Source: an uncultured Collinsella sp.
GTDB taxonomy: Bacteria; Actinomycetota; Coriobacteriia; Coriobacteriales; Coriobacteriaceae
Direction: 5' to 3'
DNA: 19,479 bases
Assembly (NCBI GenBank): GCA_900543605.1
Contig: UQSK01000033.1
Coordinates: 1 to 19,479 of the forward strand
In this document: positions 1 to 8,985 of the stretch, in pieces
Layout of the letters: each line of letters begins with the position of its first letter
Position numbering within the stretch: position 1 is the first letter of the stretch
Notes under the pieces: model-generated
Databases searched by the model: none
Told to the model about the DNA's origin: nothing
The model's input: the letters and a program-made list of their open reading frames with translations, nothing else
Made by a program: the position numbers and the translations under genes

Positions 1-1633
1 CGGTGCAGGAGTAGCACGGGTCGAGCGAACCGACGATCAGCGCAGCGTCGCCCACGGTGTTGCCGCGGAACATGTAGCGCAGGACCGGCCAGTTGCTGTA
101 CGTGGCCGCCTTGGCGCGCCAGCGGTAGCACTTCTGGTTGTTGCCGAGCATGGCCCAGTGCACGTCCTCGCCGCGCGGCGCCTCGGTGGCACCGATGGCG
201 TACTTGTGCGGGGTGTACTCCCAATCCGTGGTAAGGATGGGGCCCGACGGGCAGTTCTCGAGCATGGTCTCGATCATGTCGATCGAATCGTAGACCTCCT
301 GGATGCGGACGGCGGTACGGCCAAAGGCATCGCAGGTGTCGGCCGTAGCGGCGTGCATCTTTTGGACGTCCGGATCGGCGTAGCCGTCGAAGGGATGGTC
401 AAAGCGCACGTCGCGGGCATAGCCCGAGCCACGCATGAGCGGGCCGACCGGCGAGAAGTCGCGTGCGATCTTGCGGTCCAAGATGCCGATGCCACTCGTA
501 CGCTCAATAAAGTTGGGCGTGGAGAGCAAGACGTCGACGAGCTCCTGAACCTCGGAGCGCAGCTGGTGGATGGTCGTGAGCGTGGAGAGCTTCTGCTCGG
601 CCAAAATGTCGCGACGCACGCCGCCGATCACGTTGAGGCCGTAGGTCTTGCGGTGACCGGAGAGCTTCTCGGCCAGGTCCATGGACTTCTCGCGGACGCG
701 GAAGAACTGCTGGAAGCCGGAGTCGAAGCCGGTGTAGTGCGATGCGAGGCCAATATTGAGCAGGTGTGAGTGCAGACGCTCGACCTCGAGCATGATGGCG
801 CGGATGTACTGGGCGCGCGGCGGGACATGAATGCCCTGGGCGCGCTCGACGGCCTCGGCATAGGCCACCGAGTGGGCGCAGCCGCAGATGCCGCAGATGC
901 GGTCGGCGAGGAACGTCACGGCGTCATAGTTCAGGCGCGTCTCGGCGACCTTCTCCATGCCGCGGTGCACGTAGAACAGACGGTAGTCGGCATCGACGAT
1001 CGTCTCGCCCTCAACGAACAGGCGGAAGTGGCCGGGCTCGTCGGAGGTGATGTGCAACGGTCCCATGGGGACGAGCGTCGTCTCCTTGCCCTTGGTATCG
1101 GCCAAGAACTCGTAGTTTTCCATGTCACTCGCGGGAGCGGGACGGAAGCGGTAGTCCATGGAGTCCTTGCGCAGCGGGTACAGGCCGCTGGGCCAATCGT
1201 CGGGCAGCACCAGGCGACGACGGTCGGGCAGACCCTCGGGGATCAGGCCGAACATGTCGCGAAGCTCGCGCTCGCCCCACACACAGGCGGGGACGAACGG
1301 TGTCACGGACGGGAACGTCATCTTGGCGGGATCGACCTCGGTGCGCACGGTCACCCAGCCGGGATCCTCCCCCTCCATGGAGATGACGTAGTACACGGCG
1401 TAACGGCCGCACAGGGAGCGCTCGTCGTTGCCGACAATCACGGGAATCCAGCCGTAGCGCTCGTAGTACAGGTAGTGGACGGCCTCGGGCAGCTTGTCCT
1501 GCTTGACGGTAATCGTCAGCTGGTCCTCGCACTGCCACTCGACCTTCTCGATGCAGCCCGGAACGGCGCGGCGCAGGGCCTCGACATGGCTCTCGCAGCG
1601 ACGGGCATACACCTTGTTCTCAGTTTCAATCAT
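1..1633 (-). CDS. hyfG: HyfG-type [NiFe] hydrogenase large subunit (fused NuoC/NuoD-like), 3' end cut by the window edge
   Basis: This is the catalytic large subunit of a group 4 (formate hydrogenlyase type) hydrogenase, which makes H2 at a Ni-Fe centre on the cytoplasmic side of the membrane complex. The frame is open from the ATG at 1633 to the window edge, giving 544 codons. Residues 1 to about 165 are the NuoC-like (30 kDa) domain, and the rest is NuoD-like. Both metal-binding CxxC pairs are visible: DRICGICGCAH (C247, C250) and DPCYSCT (C540, C543) right at the edge. E. coli HyfG is about 555 residues, so only a short tail is missing. The last Ni ligand position is an ordinary TGC codon, not UGA, so this is not a [NiFeSe] enzyme. 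The start follows a GGAG ribosome site and sits just after the hyfF stop. HyfH and HyfI would be expected beyond the left edge. Confidence 0.95.
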   Translation of the reverse strand, partial: MIETENKVYARRCESHVEALRRAVPGCIEKVEWQCEDQLTITVKQDKLPEAVHYLYYERYGWIPVIVGNDERSLCGRYAVYYVISMEGEDPGWVTVRTEVDPAKMTFPSVTPFVPACVWGERELRDMFGLIPEGLPDRRRLVLPDDWPSGLYPLRKDSMDYRFRPAPASDMENYEFLADTKGKETTLVPMGPLHITSDEPGHFRLFVEGETIVDADYRLFYVHRGMEKVAETRLNYDAVTFLADRICGICGCAHSVAYAEAVERAQGIHVPPRAQYIRAIMLEVERLHSHLLNIGLASHYTGFDSGFQQFFRVREKSMDLAEKLSGHRKTYGLNVIGGVRRDILAEQKLSTLTTIHQLRSEVQELVDVLLSTPNFIERTSGIGILDRKIARDFSPVGPLMRGSGYARDVRFDHPFDGYADPDVQKMHAATADTCDAFGRTAVRIQEVYDSIDMIETMLENCPSGPILTTDWEYTPHKYAIGATEAPRGEDVHWAMLGNNQKCYRWRAKAATYSNWPVLRYMFRGNTVGDAALIVGSLDPCYSCT

Positions 1634-1636
1634 TCG

Positions 1637-3196
1637 TTACTCCACCTCGCTCTGAGCGGTCTCGGTACCGAACACAGCGCGGTACATCGGCGTCGCGCGA
1701 AGTTCCTCGGTGCTCTGCTCGAGCACGATGCCGGTCGCGGTCTCCACACCGTGCACGAGAGGCAGCGGGGTGGCGATGCCAAACCACAAGATCATGACGG
1801 CCAGGATGATTTCGGGGATAAGCGTGAGCGCTGGGGCCTCATGCTTGCCCATGCCCTGGGGCGCATGGCCGAATACCGACTTGAGTGCGATGCGGGTGAG
1901 CGCGGAGATGGCCACGGTAAGGCCGAGGGCGACCACGACGACCAGCCACATGGGACCGGCGGTAACACCGGCGACAAAAGTCAGGAACTCGGAGATAAAC
2001 ATGCCAAAGGGCGGGAAGGCACCAAGACCGAGCAGCGCCAGGACGGCGAGCGCGGCGGTTGCGGGGGCAACCTCGACGACGCCCTGGATCTTGGCCAGGC
2101 TACGCGTGCCAAAGGCGTGCTGGATGTTGCCGGACACGCAGAAAGCAAGCGTCTTGGTAAAGCCGTGGAACACGCAGTGCAGCAGGGCCGCGGCGATACC
2201 CAGCGGGCCACCGATACCCAGGCACAGGGCGATAACGCCCACGTTCTCCACAGACGAGTACGCAAAGCGGCGCTTGAGGTCGTCCTGACGAAACATCGAA
2301 AGCGCCGCCACCAAAATGGACAGCGTGCCGACGATCAGCAACAAAAGCTGCGGATACTCGGCGCCCACGGCCTGGATGGTAAAGCCGTAGAAGCGCATGA
2401 TCACAAGCATGGCGCACTTAAGCAGCACGCCCGAGAGCAGGGCCGAGACAGGGCTCGGGGCCTGGGAGTGGGCATCGGGCAGCCAAGTGTGCATGGGGAA
2501 CAGGCCGGCCTTGGTGCCAAAGCCGATCACGATAAACGCAAAGGCGAGGCGCATGAGCGTCGGGTCGAACTGGTTGGCATACGGCAGCACGCACGACAGG
2601 AACGCGGCCTCGTGGGCGTTGGGAATCACGTCGGCGGCGTTGGCGTAGATCAACAGCGTACCGAACAGGCCAAAGGCCACGCCGGCGGTGCAGACCATCG
2701 CATACTTCCAAGAAGCCTCGAGGGCCGTCTTGTTCTTGTAGATACCCACGAGGAACACGGTGGAAAGCGTGGTTGCCTCCACGGCGGCCCACGTGAGGAT
2801 CATGTTGTTGGACAGGCACGCGAGCAGCATGGTGAACACAAACAGGCTAAACAGCGCAAAATACTGCTTGGCGCGCTCGGCGGGCATGGAGCCCTCCTCG
2901 ATATCGGCCTTTACATAGGGCAGCGAGAACAGCCCCGTAAGAAAACCGATAAAGCCGATGAGCAGCACAAAGATGGCGCCCAGCGAATCGAGGTGGAACC
3001 ACAGGCCAAGAGCGCTCGCGGTGTCGCCGCTCATAAGGACGTCACCGGCCGTCACAATCGACAGCACCAGTACGGCTGCGACGGAGACCAGGTTGAGACC
3101 GGCAAATACGTTATAGGACGTATTCTTGGGCAAAAACGCCATGACCAGCGAGAACACCAAAGGAGTCGCGAGCAGGGCGAGAATCAACGTTTCCAT
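1637..3196 (-). CDS. hyfF: HyfF, NuoN/MrpD-like antiporter subunit of hydrogenase-4
   Basis: A 519-residue polytopic membrane protein of the proton-conducting membrane transporter family, matching HyfF in length (about 526 in E. coli) and operon position. Features typical of antiporter-like complex I subunits are visible: a buried glutamate E140 (WAAVEATTL), lysine K229 in GFGTKAGLFPMHTWLP, and K260 in the next helix (LLSGVLLKCAM). It is the third antiporter-like subunit in this operon after HyfB and HyfD. The simpler E. coli Hyc complex has only one. In the Hyf family these subunits are thought to couple H2 evolution to ion translocation; that is family knowledge and has not been tested here. 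The gene starts 3 bases after the hyfE stop behind a GAGGGGG ribosome site. Its stop is followed by the hyfG start within a few bases, so translation is probably coupled. Confidence 0.95.
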   Translation of the reverse strand: METLILALLATPLVFSLVMAFLPKNTSYNVFAGLNLVSVAAVLVLSIVTAGDVLMSGDTASALGLWFHLDSLGAIFVLLIGFIGFLTGLFSLPYVKADIEEGSMPAERAKQYFALFSLFVFTMLLACLSNNMILTWAAVEATTLSTVFLVGIYKNKTALEASWKYAMVCTAGVAFGLFGTLLIYANAADVIPNAHEAAFLSCVLPYANQFDPTLMRLAFAFIVIGFGTKAGLFPMHTWLPDAHSQAPSPVSALLSGVLLKCAMLVIMRFYGFTIQAVGAEYPQLLLLIVGTLSILVAALSMFRQDDLKRRFAYSSVENVGVIALCLGIGGPLGIAAALLHCVFHGFTKTLAFCVSGNIQHAFGTRSLAKIQGVVEVAPATAALAVLALLGLGAFPPFGMFISEFLTFVAGVTAGPMWLVVVVALGLTVAISALTRIALKSVFGHAPQGMGKHEAPALTLIPEIILAVMILWFGIATPLPLVHGVETATGIVLEQSTEELRATPMYRAVFGTETAQSEVE

Positions 3197-3199
3197 GGA

Positions 3200-3853
3200 C
3201 TACCCCCTCAGCTCGGACAGGTCGCGCGAATCGAGCGAGTGGGAGTCGTCCCAAATGCGACGCACGACGATGGACATGATGATGACGGCAAAGATGGCGT
3301 CGGTGGCGATACCGATCTCGATGATCTCGGGAGCGGTGGGGGCCAAAAGCGCGAGCGTCACGTGGCTGCCGTTTTCCATAAGGCAGTATCCAAAGATCTG
3401 CTTCATGATGTTGCGCTGCGAGATGATGCAGGTGAGGCCCACAAAGAAGTGAGCGAAGCTAATGGCGAGCGCAGGCGTTGCGACCTCGGCCGTGGGCAGG
3501 CTGATCTGCGTCACGACGGCAAAGCAGATCGCGACCTCAACGGCGATGATGCAAATGGCCCACGCGGGCTTAAGGCCGGCCTTGAGCGATGCGTCGCTCG
3601 GTTCGCCCATCTTCTTGTATGCGCGGTTGAGGATATAAGGGACCAGGACGACCTTAGTGATAAAGGCAGGTCCGGCCCACATAAGCAGCTCCTGCGCACC
3701 GGTAGTGGCACCGAGCGTAGCGAGCAGCCCCACGAGCACCAACGACTGCACCGCATACCAGCTGATGGCGTGCTTGATGTTCTTTGAGACGACCACCATG
3801 GTGGACGTGACGATCAGAAGGCCGCCAAGGATGTTGACGATCGAATAACCCAT
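3200..3853 (-). CDS. hyfE: HyfE, small membrane subunit of hydrogenase-4 (NuoK-like)
   Basis: A 217-residue hydrophobic protein, the same size as E. coli HyfE (216). It is rich in membrane segments from the N terminus (MGYSIVNILGGLLIV) and keeps the NuoK-like core, with a glutamate in GAQELLMWAGPAFITK and a second half ending in an RRIWDD stretch before a polar C terminus. HyfE has no Hyc counterpart in E. coli, so its presence marks the longer hydrogenase-4 architecture. It likely forms part of the ion path linking the antiporter-like subunits to the hydrogenase module. The ATG at 3853 is preceded by AGGAGG at good spacing and lies 13 bases after the hyfD stop. Nothing appears broken. Confidence 0.92.
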   Translation of the reverse strand: MGYSIVNILGGLLIVTSTMVVVSKNIKHAISWYAVQSLVLVGLLATLGATTGAQELLMWAGPAFITKVVLVPYILNRAYKKMGEPSDASLKAGLKPAWAICIIAVEVAICFAVVTQISLPTAEVATPALAISFAHFFVGLTCIISQRNIMKQIFGYCLMENGSHVTLALLAPTAPEIIEIGIATDAIFAVIIMSIVVRRIWDDSHSLDSRDLSELRG

Positions 3854-3866
3854 GTCGTTCTACCTC

Positions 3867-5324
3867 CTAACCGATCCAGCTGGCCGAAAGCGGGCCGCTG
3901 ACGATAACCATGATGATGAGCACGATGAACACGAACGCCATCGCGCGGGGAAGCGGGGCTCCCGCAGCGACCTCTTCGCTCGGCTCGCCGGGCAGGCAAT
4001 AGCCCATCCACTTGAGGAACCAGGCAAAGGTGGCAACCGTCTCGGCAACCATGATGCACACGAGCACCAGGATCGCGACGTTGCCGGCACCCACAGAAAA
4101 GCCGCCGGCGATGATCTGGAACTTCGAGAAGAACGTGTTCATGGGCGGCACGCCGGCAATGGCGAGCGCCGCGACACCGAAGCCCACGCCCGAGATCGGG
4201 TACTTCTTTACGATGCCGCGAAGCTTGGGCAGCATACGCGTGCCGAGCGTAAAGGAGAACGAACCGGCGATCAGGAAAAACAGGGTCTTGGCGAAGGCGT
4301 GGTTAAAGATGTGGCACACGGCACCGTCAAAGGCCAGCTGGCTGCCAAAGACCGAAAGGCCCAGACCAAAGAACACATAGGAGAGCTGGGCAATCGTGGA
4401 GAAGGCCAGCAGGCGCTTCATGTCCTTTTGCGGCAGGTACATAAGGAAACCAAAGAGCATGGTGACCATGGCGTCGATAATGGCAACCCAGCCCACGATC
4501 TCGGGAATCTCGCCGGCAGAGACGAGTGCACGCGCGAACACGCACACGCCGACCTTGACCATCGAGGCGCCATGCAGGTAAGCCGAAACAGGCGTCGGCG
4601 CCTCCATAGCCGAAGGCAGCCACATGTACATGGGAACCTGTGCGGACTTGGCCCAGGCCGCAAACAGCACGAGCAAAAGGACGATAGCCTTGAGCTTGGC
4701 GTCGAGGCCGGCAATCGCGGTAATGGCGAAGGTACCGGTGTGGGCAAACACGATAGCGGCGCCCAGATACAGGCCGAGCGCACCGATATGCGTGATGATC
4801 AGGGCCTTCATGCCCGCCTTCTTGGCCGTAGGCGACATGTAGTAGCTAATGAGGCCCCAAGAGCACGCACCCGTGATCTCAAAGAACACGAGCTGGCCTA
4901 AAAGGGTCGAGCTATACACAAGGCCAGCCATGGCGCCGATGAAGGTCGCGAGGTACGCGTAGAAGCGACGACGCGGTGCGTCGGGATGCTCACGGTTATT
5001 CTCGCTCATATAGGGAATCGAATAGATCACGACAAGCAGGCCGATACCCACAAAGGCGGGCGCAAGCAGCGTGCTCATGCGATCGAAGGTGAATCCCATG
5101 ACGAGGGTCTGCCCAAACGAGATCAGGGAGACCTGCGTGTCGGGCATGCCGGCGCCAGCGAAATTCGCGGCGAGGGCGATGGTGCAGACCGTCGAGACGG
5201 CGGCACCCAAAACGCTGAACCACTTGGCGTACGGACGGGGGAACAGGGCGACGAGCACCGAGGCCACCATCGGGGCCGCGATAGCGACCAAGCCGAGAAG
5301 GGACAGACTGACTGCAAATGACAT
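3867..5324 (-). CDS. hyfD: HyfD, antiporter-like subunit of hydrogenase-4
   Basis: A 485-residue NuoN/MrpD-family membrane protein (E. coli HyfD is about 479). Key polar residues inside predicted helices are present: E149 (VFFEITGACSWG), K226 (AAWAKSAQVPMYMWLPSAM), H251 and K257 (LHGASMVKVGV). These line up with the glutamate and lysine residues that carry protons in complex I antiporter-like subunits. It lies between hyfC and hyfE as in the E. coli hyf operon. The ATG at 5324 follows a GGGAG ribosome site; the hyfC stop is 15 bases upstream. HyfD and HyfF resemble each other closely, so the D and F names rest mainly on gene order and length. Confidence 0.93.
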   Translation of the reverse strand: MSFAVSLSLLGLVAIAAPMVASVLVALFPRPYAKWFSVLGAAVSTVCTIALAANFAGAGMPDTQVSLISFGQTLVMGFTFDRMSTLLAPAFVGIGLLVVIYSIPYMSENNREHPDAPRRRFYAYLATFIGAMAGLVYSSTLLGQLVFFEITGACSWGLISYYMSPTAKKAGMKALIITHIGALGLYLGAAIVFAHTGTFAITAIAGLDAKLKAIVLLLVLFAAWAKSAQVPMYMWLPSAMEAPTPVSAYLHGASMVKVGVCVFARALVSAGEIPEIVGWVAIIDAMVTMLFGFLMYLPQKDMKRLLAFSTIAQLSYVFFGLGLSVFGSQLAFDGAVCHIFNHAFAKTLFFLIAGSFSFTLGTRMLPKLRGIVKKYPISGVGFGVAALAIAGVPPMNTFFSKFQIIAGGFSVGAGNVAILVLVCIMVAETVATFAWFLKWMGYCLPGEPSEEVAAGAPLPRAMAFVFIVLIIMVIVSGPLSASWIG

Positions 5325-5339
5325 TGTTTCTCCCTTCTC

Positions 5340-6266
5340 CTACACGCCGACGACCACGAAGACAAACGCCAGAACGGCGATGCCCACGACGGCCCAGGTC
5401 TGATTGCCAAGCACCTTAAAACGCGAGCGCGAGCAGGAGTTCTCGATCACGCCGCATACGACAAAATCGATCAGGCACTTCACCAGGAAGATGACTGCAC
5501 CCAGAACAGCGGCGGCGCCCACGGTCGCGGGCTCGCCCCAGGGGACGAAGATCGCGCAGAACCAGGCGACGACCAGGACCTGCTTCATGGACATGGCGAG
5601 CTTGGCCATCGCAAGCGACGGGCCGGAAAGCTCGGCGAGCGGGCCCTCCTGAAGCTCCTGCTCGGCCTCGGCCTGATCAAACGGCAGCTTGCCGAGTTCC
5701 ATGTAGCAGGCAATCGCAAAGGCGATGCCGGCGAGGATTACGGCGACCGGCGCGTCGATGGCGCCCGTCATGATGTGCTGACCCATGGTGGCGATGTCGG
5801 TGGAACCGCACACCAGGGCGGCGGCAAACAGCGCCAGCAGCATGGACGGCTCGATGAGCACGCTCATGAGCAGCTCGCGGACGCCGCCGATACCGGCGTA
5901 GGCGTTGGACGAATCCACGCCGCAGAGGGCGAAGAAGAAGCGGGCGAGCGCCAGGCTGTACATGATGGTGATGGCGTCACCAAAGACCGGGATGGGGCTT
6001 TGCGCCGTAAAGAGCGGCAGGCCCATCGCGAGCATAAAGGCGACGGCGAAGAACAGCGGCGGCATAATGCGCAGCGCAAAGCTCGCGTCCTCGCTCTGGG
6101 ACTCGGGGCGCGCAAAGAGCTTGGCCAGGTCGCGATAGTCCTGCATGATGCTGGGGCCGCGACGGTTGTGCATCTTGGCGCGGATCACGCGGCCGAGACC
6201 GGAGAAGAACGGCGCGACGGCCATGACGACCACGCCCTGCAGAACGGCAAGTACGATGTTGTTCAT
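5340..6266 (-). CDS. hyfC: HyfC, NuoH-like membrane anchor of hydrogenase-4
   Basis: A 308-residue membrane protein of the NuoH/HycD/HyfC family (E. coli HyfC about 315), which docks the hydrogenase small and large subunits to the membrane arm. Family hallmarks are the early loop RAKMHNRRGPSIMQDYRDL (from residue 29) and the conserved acidic segment ELGKLPFDQAEAEQELQEG (from E190). The latter matches the cytoplasmic loop of NuoH that contacts the peripheral arm. The ATG at 6266 is preceded by a full AGGAGG, 12 bases after the hyfB stop. The C-terminal helix ends at the residues VVVGV. No defects are seen. Confidence 0.94.
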   Translation of the reverse strand: MNNIVLAVLQGVVVMAVAPFFSGLGRVIRAKMHNRRGPSIMQDYRDLAKLFARPESQSEDASFALRIMPPLFFAVAFMLAMGLPLFTAQSPIPVFGDAITIMYSLALARFFFALCGVDSSNAYAGIGGVRELLMSVLIEPSMLLALFAAALVCGSTDIATMGQHIMTGAIDAPVAVILAGIAFAIACYMELGKLPFDQAEAEQELQEGPLAELSGPSLAMAKLAMSMKQVLVVAWFCAIFVPWGEPATVGAAAVLGAVIFLVKCLIDFVVCGVIENSCSRSRFKVLGNQTWAVVGIAVLAFVFVVVGV

Positions 6267-6278
6267 GCTCTCCCCTCC

Positions 6279-8297
6279 TTAACCCATTTGCACGGCGAGC
6301 ACGAGGAACACCACGAGTGCCGCGACGATGTAGCAGATATAGATGCTGTAGTTGCCACCCTCGAGCTTAGTCGCGAGGTCGGCGAGCTTCTCGACACCCT
6401 TATGCGGGGCATCGACGAGAACCTTGTCGGGTACGGGCTCCACAGCCTCGGCCACACCGGTGAGCTTCTGGAAGAAGTGCGCGATGGACCAGCAGACGGC
6501 CGTGCAGCGGTCGCGCAGCGTGTAGAGCGGCTGCATAAACCAGGACACCTCGGAGGCAAAGGTCGTGGCCACGACGGGCATATGCTCGTTGGGAGCATAG
6601 CCGCATGCCCACGGCTGGGACTTCTGCACCTTGCCGACGGTCTTGAGCTTGCGATAACCGCAGGCAAGACCGACGAGCACCACGAGCGCAATAGCGATCG
6701 CGGGCGTGGAGGTGGCAGCGCCGGAGTACTGGTTCATGAGCTCCATGCCCTCGGCGGCAAACACGCCGCCGTACGGATGCAGCACGGACGCGGCGACATC
6801 GACCAGCACGGGCGCGATCACGGGAGCGCCAATGCCCAGCACGACGCAGATGGCCGCGAGCAGGCCCTGCGCGAACACCATGGGGGCGGGAACCTCCTTG
6901 GCATTGGCCGCAGCCTCGGAACGGGGCGCGGAGGCAAAGGAGACGCCATAGGCCTTGACGAAGCACGTGACAGCCAGCGCGCCGGTAATGGCAAGCGCGA
7001 CGGCAGCGAACACGGCCACGATCATGACGGCCTTGTCGCCCTGCATGGCGGCATTAAACAGCGACTGGTAGGTAAACCACTCGGAAACAAAGCCGTTAAA
7101 GGGCGGGATGGCCGAGATGGCAAGCGCGCCAACGAGGAAGCAGATGGCCGTTGCCGGCATACGACGGAACAGGCCGCCCATCTTCTCCATATTGCGCGTA
7201 CCCGTAGAGTACAGCAGCGCACCGGCGCCCAAGAACAGCTCGCCCTTAAACATCGCGTGGTTAAACGTGTGGTAGAGGGCGGCCATCAGAGCCAGGACGG
7301 CGATACCGACCGAGTTGAGCGCCATGGCGGCCATGGAGGCACCGACGCCGAGCAGAATGATGCCGATGTTCTCGACGGAGTGATAGGCCAGCAGGCGCTT
7401 GATGTCATGCTCCTGCAGGGCGAAGGCCACGCCGAGAACCGACGAGATCGCACCGAAGACCATGACCATAAGGCCCCACCAAACCTGAACGCCCGAGGCG
7501 GAGAGCAGGTCGAGACCAACCTTGAGGATGCCGAAGATACCGATCTTGATCATGCCGCCGGACATGAGGGCCGACACGTTGGACGGCGCCTCGGGATGTG
7601 CCTTGGGCAGCCAGCCGTGCAGCGGGATGATACCGGCCTTGGCGCCAAAGCCAAAGAAGGCGAGCACGAAGCACACGGATGCGACCGCGGGGCTAAACTG
7701 CGTAGCGCGGAAATCCGCAAAGGCAAACGAGCCACCGGCGAAGTTGGTCATGGTGAGGAAGCTCGCCATGATGAGCACAAAGCCCACGTGTGCGATCACA
7801 AAGTAGAGCCAACCGCCGTGGATGGAATTCTCGTTCTCCTCGATCACGACCAGGAAGTACGAGGTCAGCGACATGAGCTCAAAGGCGACCAGGAACCAAA
7901 ACACGTTGTCGGCGGTAATGACGAGCATCATGGACGCCACGAAGGTGTTAAAGAAGAAGCCAGCGCGGCCCTTTTTGCCCGGGTACTCATCAAAGTAGTT
8001 GAGACCGTAGATCGAACCGGCAAACGCGAGCACCGAGATGAGCGCCACGAACAGGCCGGACAGCTGATTGAGCAGCAGCTGGAAATGGGCAAACGGGAAG
8101 AACACGATGGTGTCGACCGACGTGACATCGCCCAGCACGGCCTGGATACCGGCCACAAACGAAAGCACCGCGGCGACGGCGCCGATAAGGCAGCCGGCGG
8201 TTTTGGCGGCGTTATCGGCCTTGATCAGCAGAACCGAGGCGAGCGCACCGATGCACGAGACGGCAAGCGATGCGATAAACAGCGTCATGCTATCCAT
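6279..8297 (-). CDS. hyfB: HyfB, NuoL-like large antiporter subunit of hydrogenase-4
   Basis: A 672-residue polytopic protein, the same length as E. coli HyfB and the largest antiporter-like subunit in the operon. The proton-path residues of the family are visible: E140 (VAFELMSLTSYF), K220 (FGFGAKAGIIPLHGWLPKAH), H227, K232 and K251 (GGMIKIGIFG). A conserved AMFKGELFLGAGALLYSTGT helix region follows. The C-terminal third carries a long cytoplasmic stretch with a CGYAPNE motif and ends in a final hydrophobic helix, like HycC/HyfB. The start ATG at 8297 overlaps the hyfA stop by 8 bases (ATGGATAG), which suggests coupled translation. A second ATG at 8288 is possible, but GGGAG spacing favours 8297. 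Confidence 0.95.
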   Translation of the reverse strand: MDSMTLFIASLAVSCIGALASVLLIKADNAAKTAGCLIGAVAAVLSFVAGIQAVLGDVTSVDTIVFFPFAHFQLLLNQLSGLFVALISVLAFAGSIYGLNYFDEYPGKKGRAGFFFNTFVASMMLVITADNVFWFLVAFELMSLTSYFLVVIEENENSIHGGWLYFVIAHVGFVLIMASFLTMTNFAGGSFAFADFRATQFSPAVASVCFVLAFFGFGAKAGIIPLHGWLPKAHPEAPSNVSALMSGGMIKIGIFGILKVGLDLLSASGVQVWWGLMVMVFGAISSVLGVAFALQEHDIKRLLAYHSVENIGIILLGVGASMAAMALNSVGIAVLALMAALYHTFNHAMFKGELFLGAGALLYSTGTRNMEKMGGLFRRMPATAICFLVGALAISAIPPFNGFVSEWFTYQSLFNAAMQGDKAVMIVAVFAAVALAITGALAVTCFVKAYGVSFASAPRSEAAANAKEVPAPMVFAQGLLAAICVVLGIGAPVIAPVLVDVAASVLHPYGGVFAAEGMELMNQYSGAATSTPAIAIALVVLVGLACGYRKLKTVGKVQKSQPWACGYAPNEHMPVVATTFASEVSWFMQPLYTLRDRCTAVCWSIAHFFQKLTGVAEAVEPVPDKVLVDAPHKGVEKLADLATKLEGGNYSIYICYIVAALVVFLVLAVQMG

Positions 8298-8907
8298 TGT
8301 TTACGCTCCCTTCTGCTTTCTCGGACAGGCCCTGGGCCACAGCGGTAGCGTCGACGACGGGACCGTTTTCGATCGAGCGCAGGCGCTTGGCCTCGTCGAG
8401 CTCACGATCGGCCGCGCCGCCCATGACGGTCAGCGCCTTGGTGGGGCACGCCGCCACACAATGTGGGCCGTCCGGATCAAAGGCGCACAGGTCGCACTTG
8501 ACAGCGCAGGTGTACTGGCCGGGAGCCCACGTAAGCAGGCTGCTCAGGGACTTAGGATACGAAGGCGTCGGGTCGCACATGCCTGCGACACCGGCGATAG
8601 ACGTGCCATCAGGATGGATGGCTCCGAAGGGGCACGCGATGGCGCACAGCCTGCACCCGATGCACTCCTGCTCCTTGACGTGGATGCGATCGCCATCGTG
8701 CTCGATGGCATTCACCGGGCAAACCTCGGCGCAGGGGGCACCCTCGCAATGGTGGCAGGCAAGGGCGGCCGAAATACCGCCGGTCTTCACGAGCGCCAGG
8801 CGCGGCGTATCCTGAAGACCCTGCATCCGGTGGGCGTCGGCACAGGCGGACTGGCATGTTCCGCAGCCGATGCACCTCTCCGGGTTGATGCCGATGAAGC
8901 GGTTCAT
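8290..8907 (-). CDS. hyfA: HyfA, four [4Fe-4S] ferredoxin-like electron-transfer subunit
   Basis: A 205-residue iron-sulfur protein, equal in length to E. coli HyfA. Sixteen cysteines in four groups would bind four [4Fe-4S] clusters: C12/15/18/22, C51/54/59/63, C82/85/88/92 and C138/141/150/154. It should bridge electrons from the formate dehydrogenase to the hydrogenase module. A 35-residue insertion between the third and fourth groups holds two extra cysteines (C111, C134), a pattern also found in the HycB/HyfA family. I chose ATG 8907 over GTG 8913 because AGGAAG lies five bases before the ATG but runs into the GTG. It differs from the HydN-like protein encoded at 11285-11803, which lacks this insertion. 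Confidence 0.93.
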   Translation of the reverse strand: MNRFIGINPERCIGCGTCQSACADAHRMQGLQDTPRLALVKTGGISAALACHHCEGAPCAEVCPVNAIEHDGDRIHVKEQECIGCRLCAIACPFGAIHPDGTSIAGVAGMCDPTPSYPKSLSSLLTWAPGQYTCAVKCDLCAFDPDGPHCVAACPTKALTVMGGAADRELDEAKRLRSIENGPVVDATAVAQGLSEKAEGSVNNG

Positions 8908-8921
8908 CCCCACTTCCTTTC

Positions 8922-8964
8922 AAAATAACGGGCCGGGCTCCCGAACGTACGGGACGCCCGGCCC
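8922..8964 (-). promoter_or_regulatory. strong hairpin between fdhF and hyfA (attenuator, processing or weak terminator)
   Basis: The minus-strand RNA in the 78-base gap can fold into a 14-bp GC-rich stem with one bulged G. The arms are 8950-8964 and 8930-8943 and the loop is 8944-8949. The stem is followed by a short, imperfect U-rich stretch (GUUAUUUUG). This could partly stop transcription, or protect or process the mRNA, and so set different amounts of FdhF and Hyf proteins. The fold is seen directly; its role is inferred. Confidence 0.6.
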
Positions 8965-8985
8965 AAATAGCCAACGAGAACGGGA

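Noticed and set aside
770..3787. Very long plus-strand open frame (1005 codons) antisense to hyfG, hyfF and hyfE
   Set aside because: It is a shadow frame caused by high GC at codon third positions. Its product is rich in His, Gly, Arg and Asp without domain structure, and the minus strand encodes clear conserved proteins.
5775..8348. Long plus-strand open frame (857 codons) opposite hyfB and hyfC
   Set aside because: Same codon-bias artefact; no ribosome site or recognisable motif, and the opposite strand is a complete hydrogenase gene.
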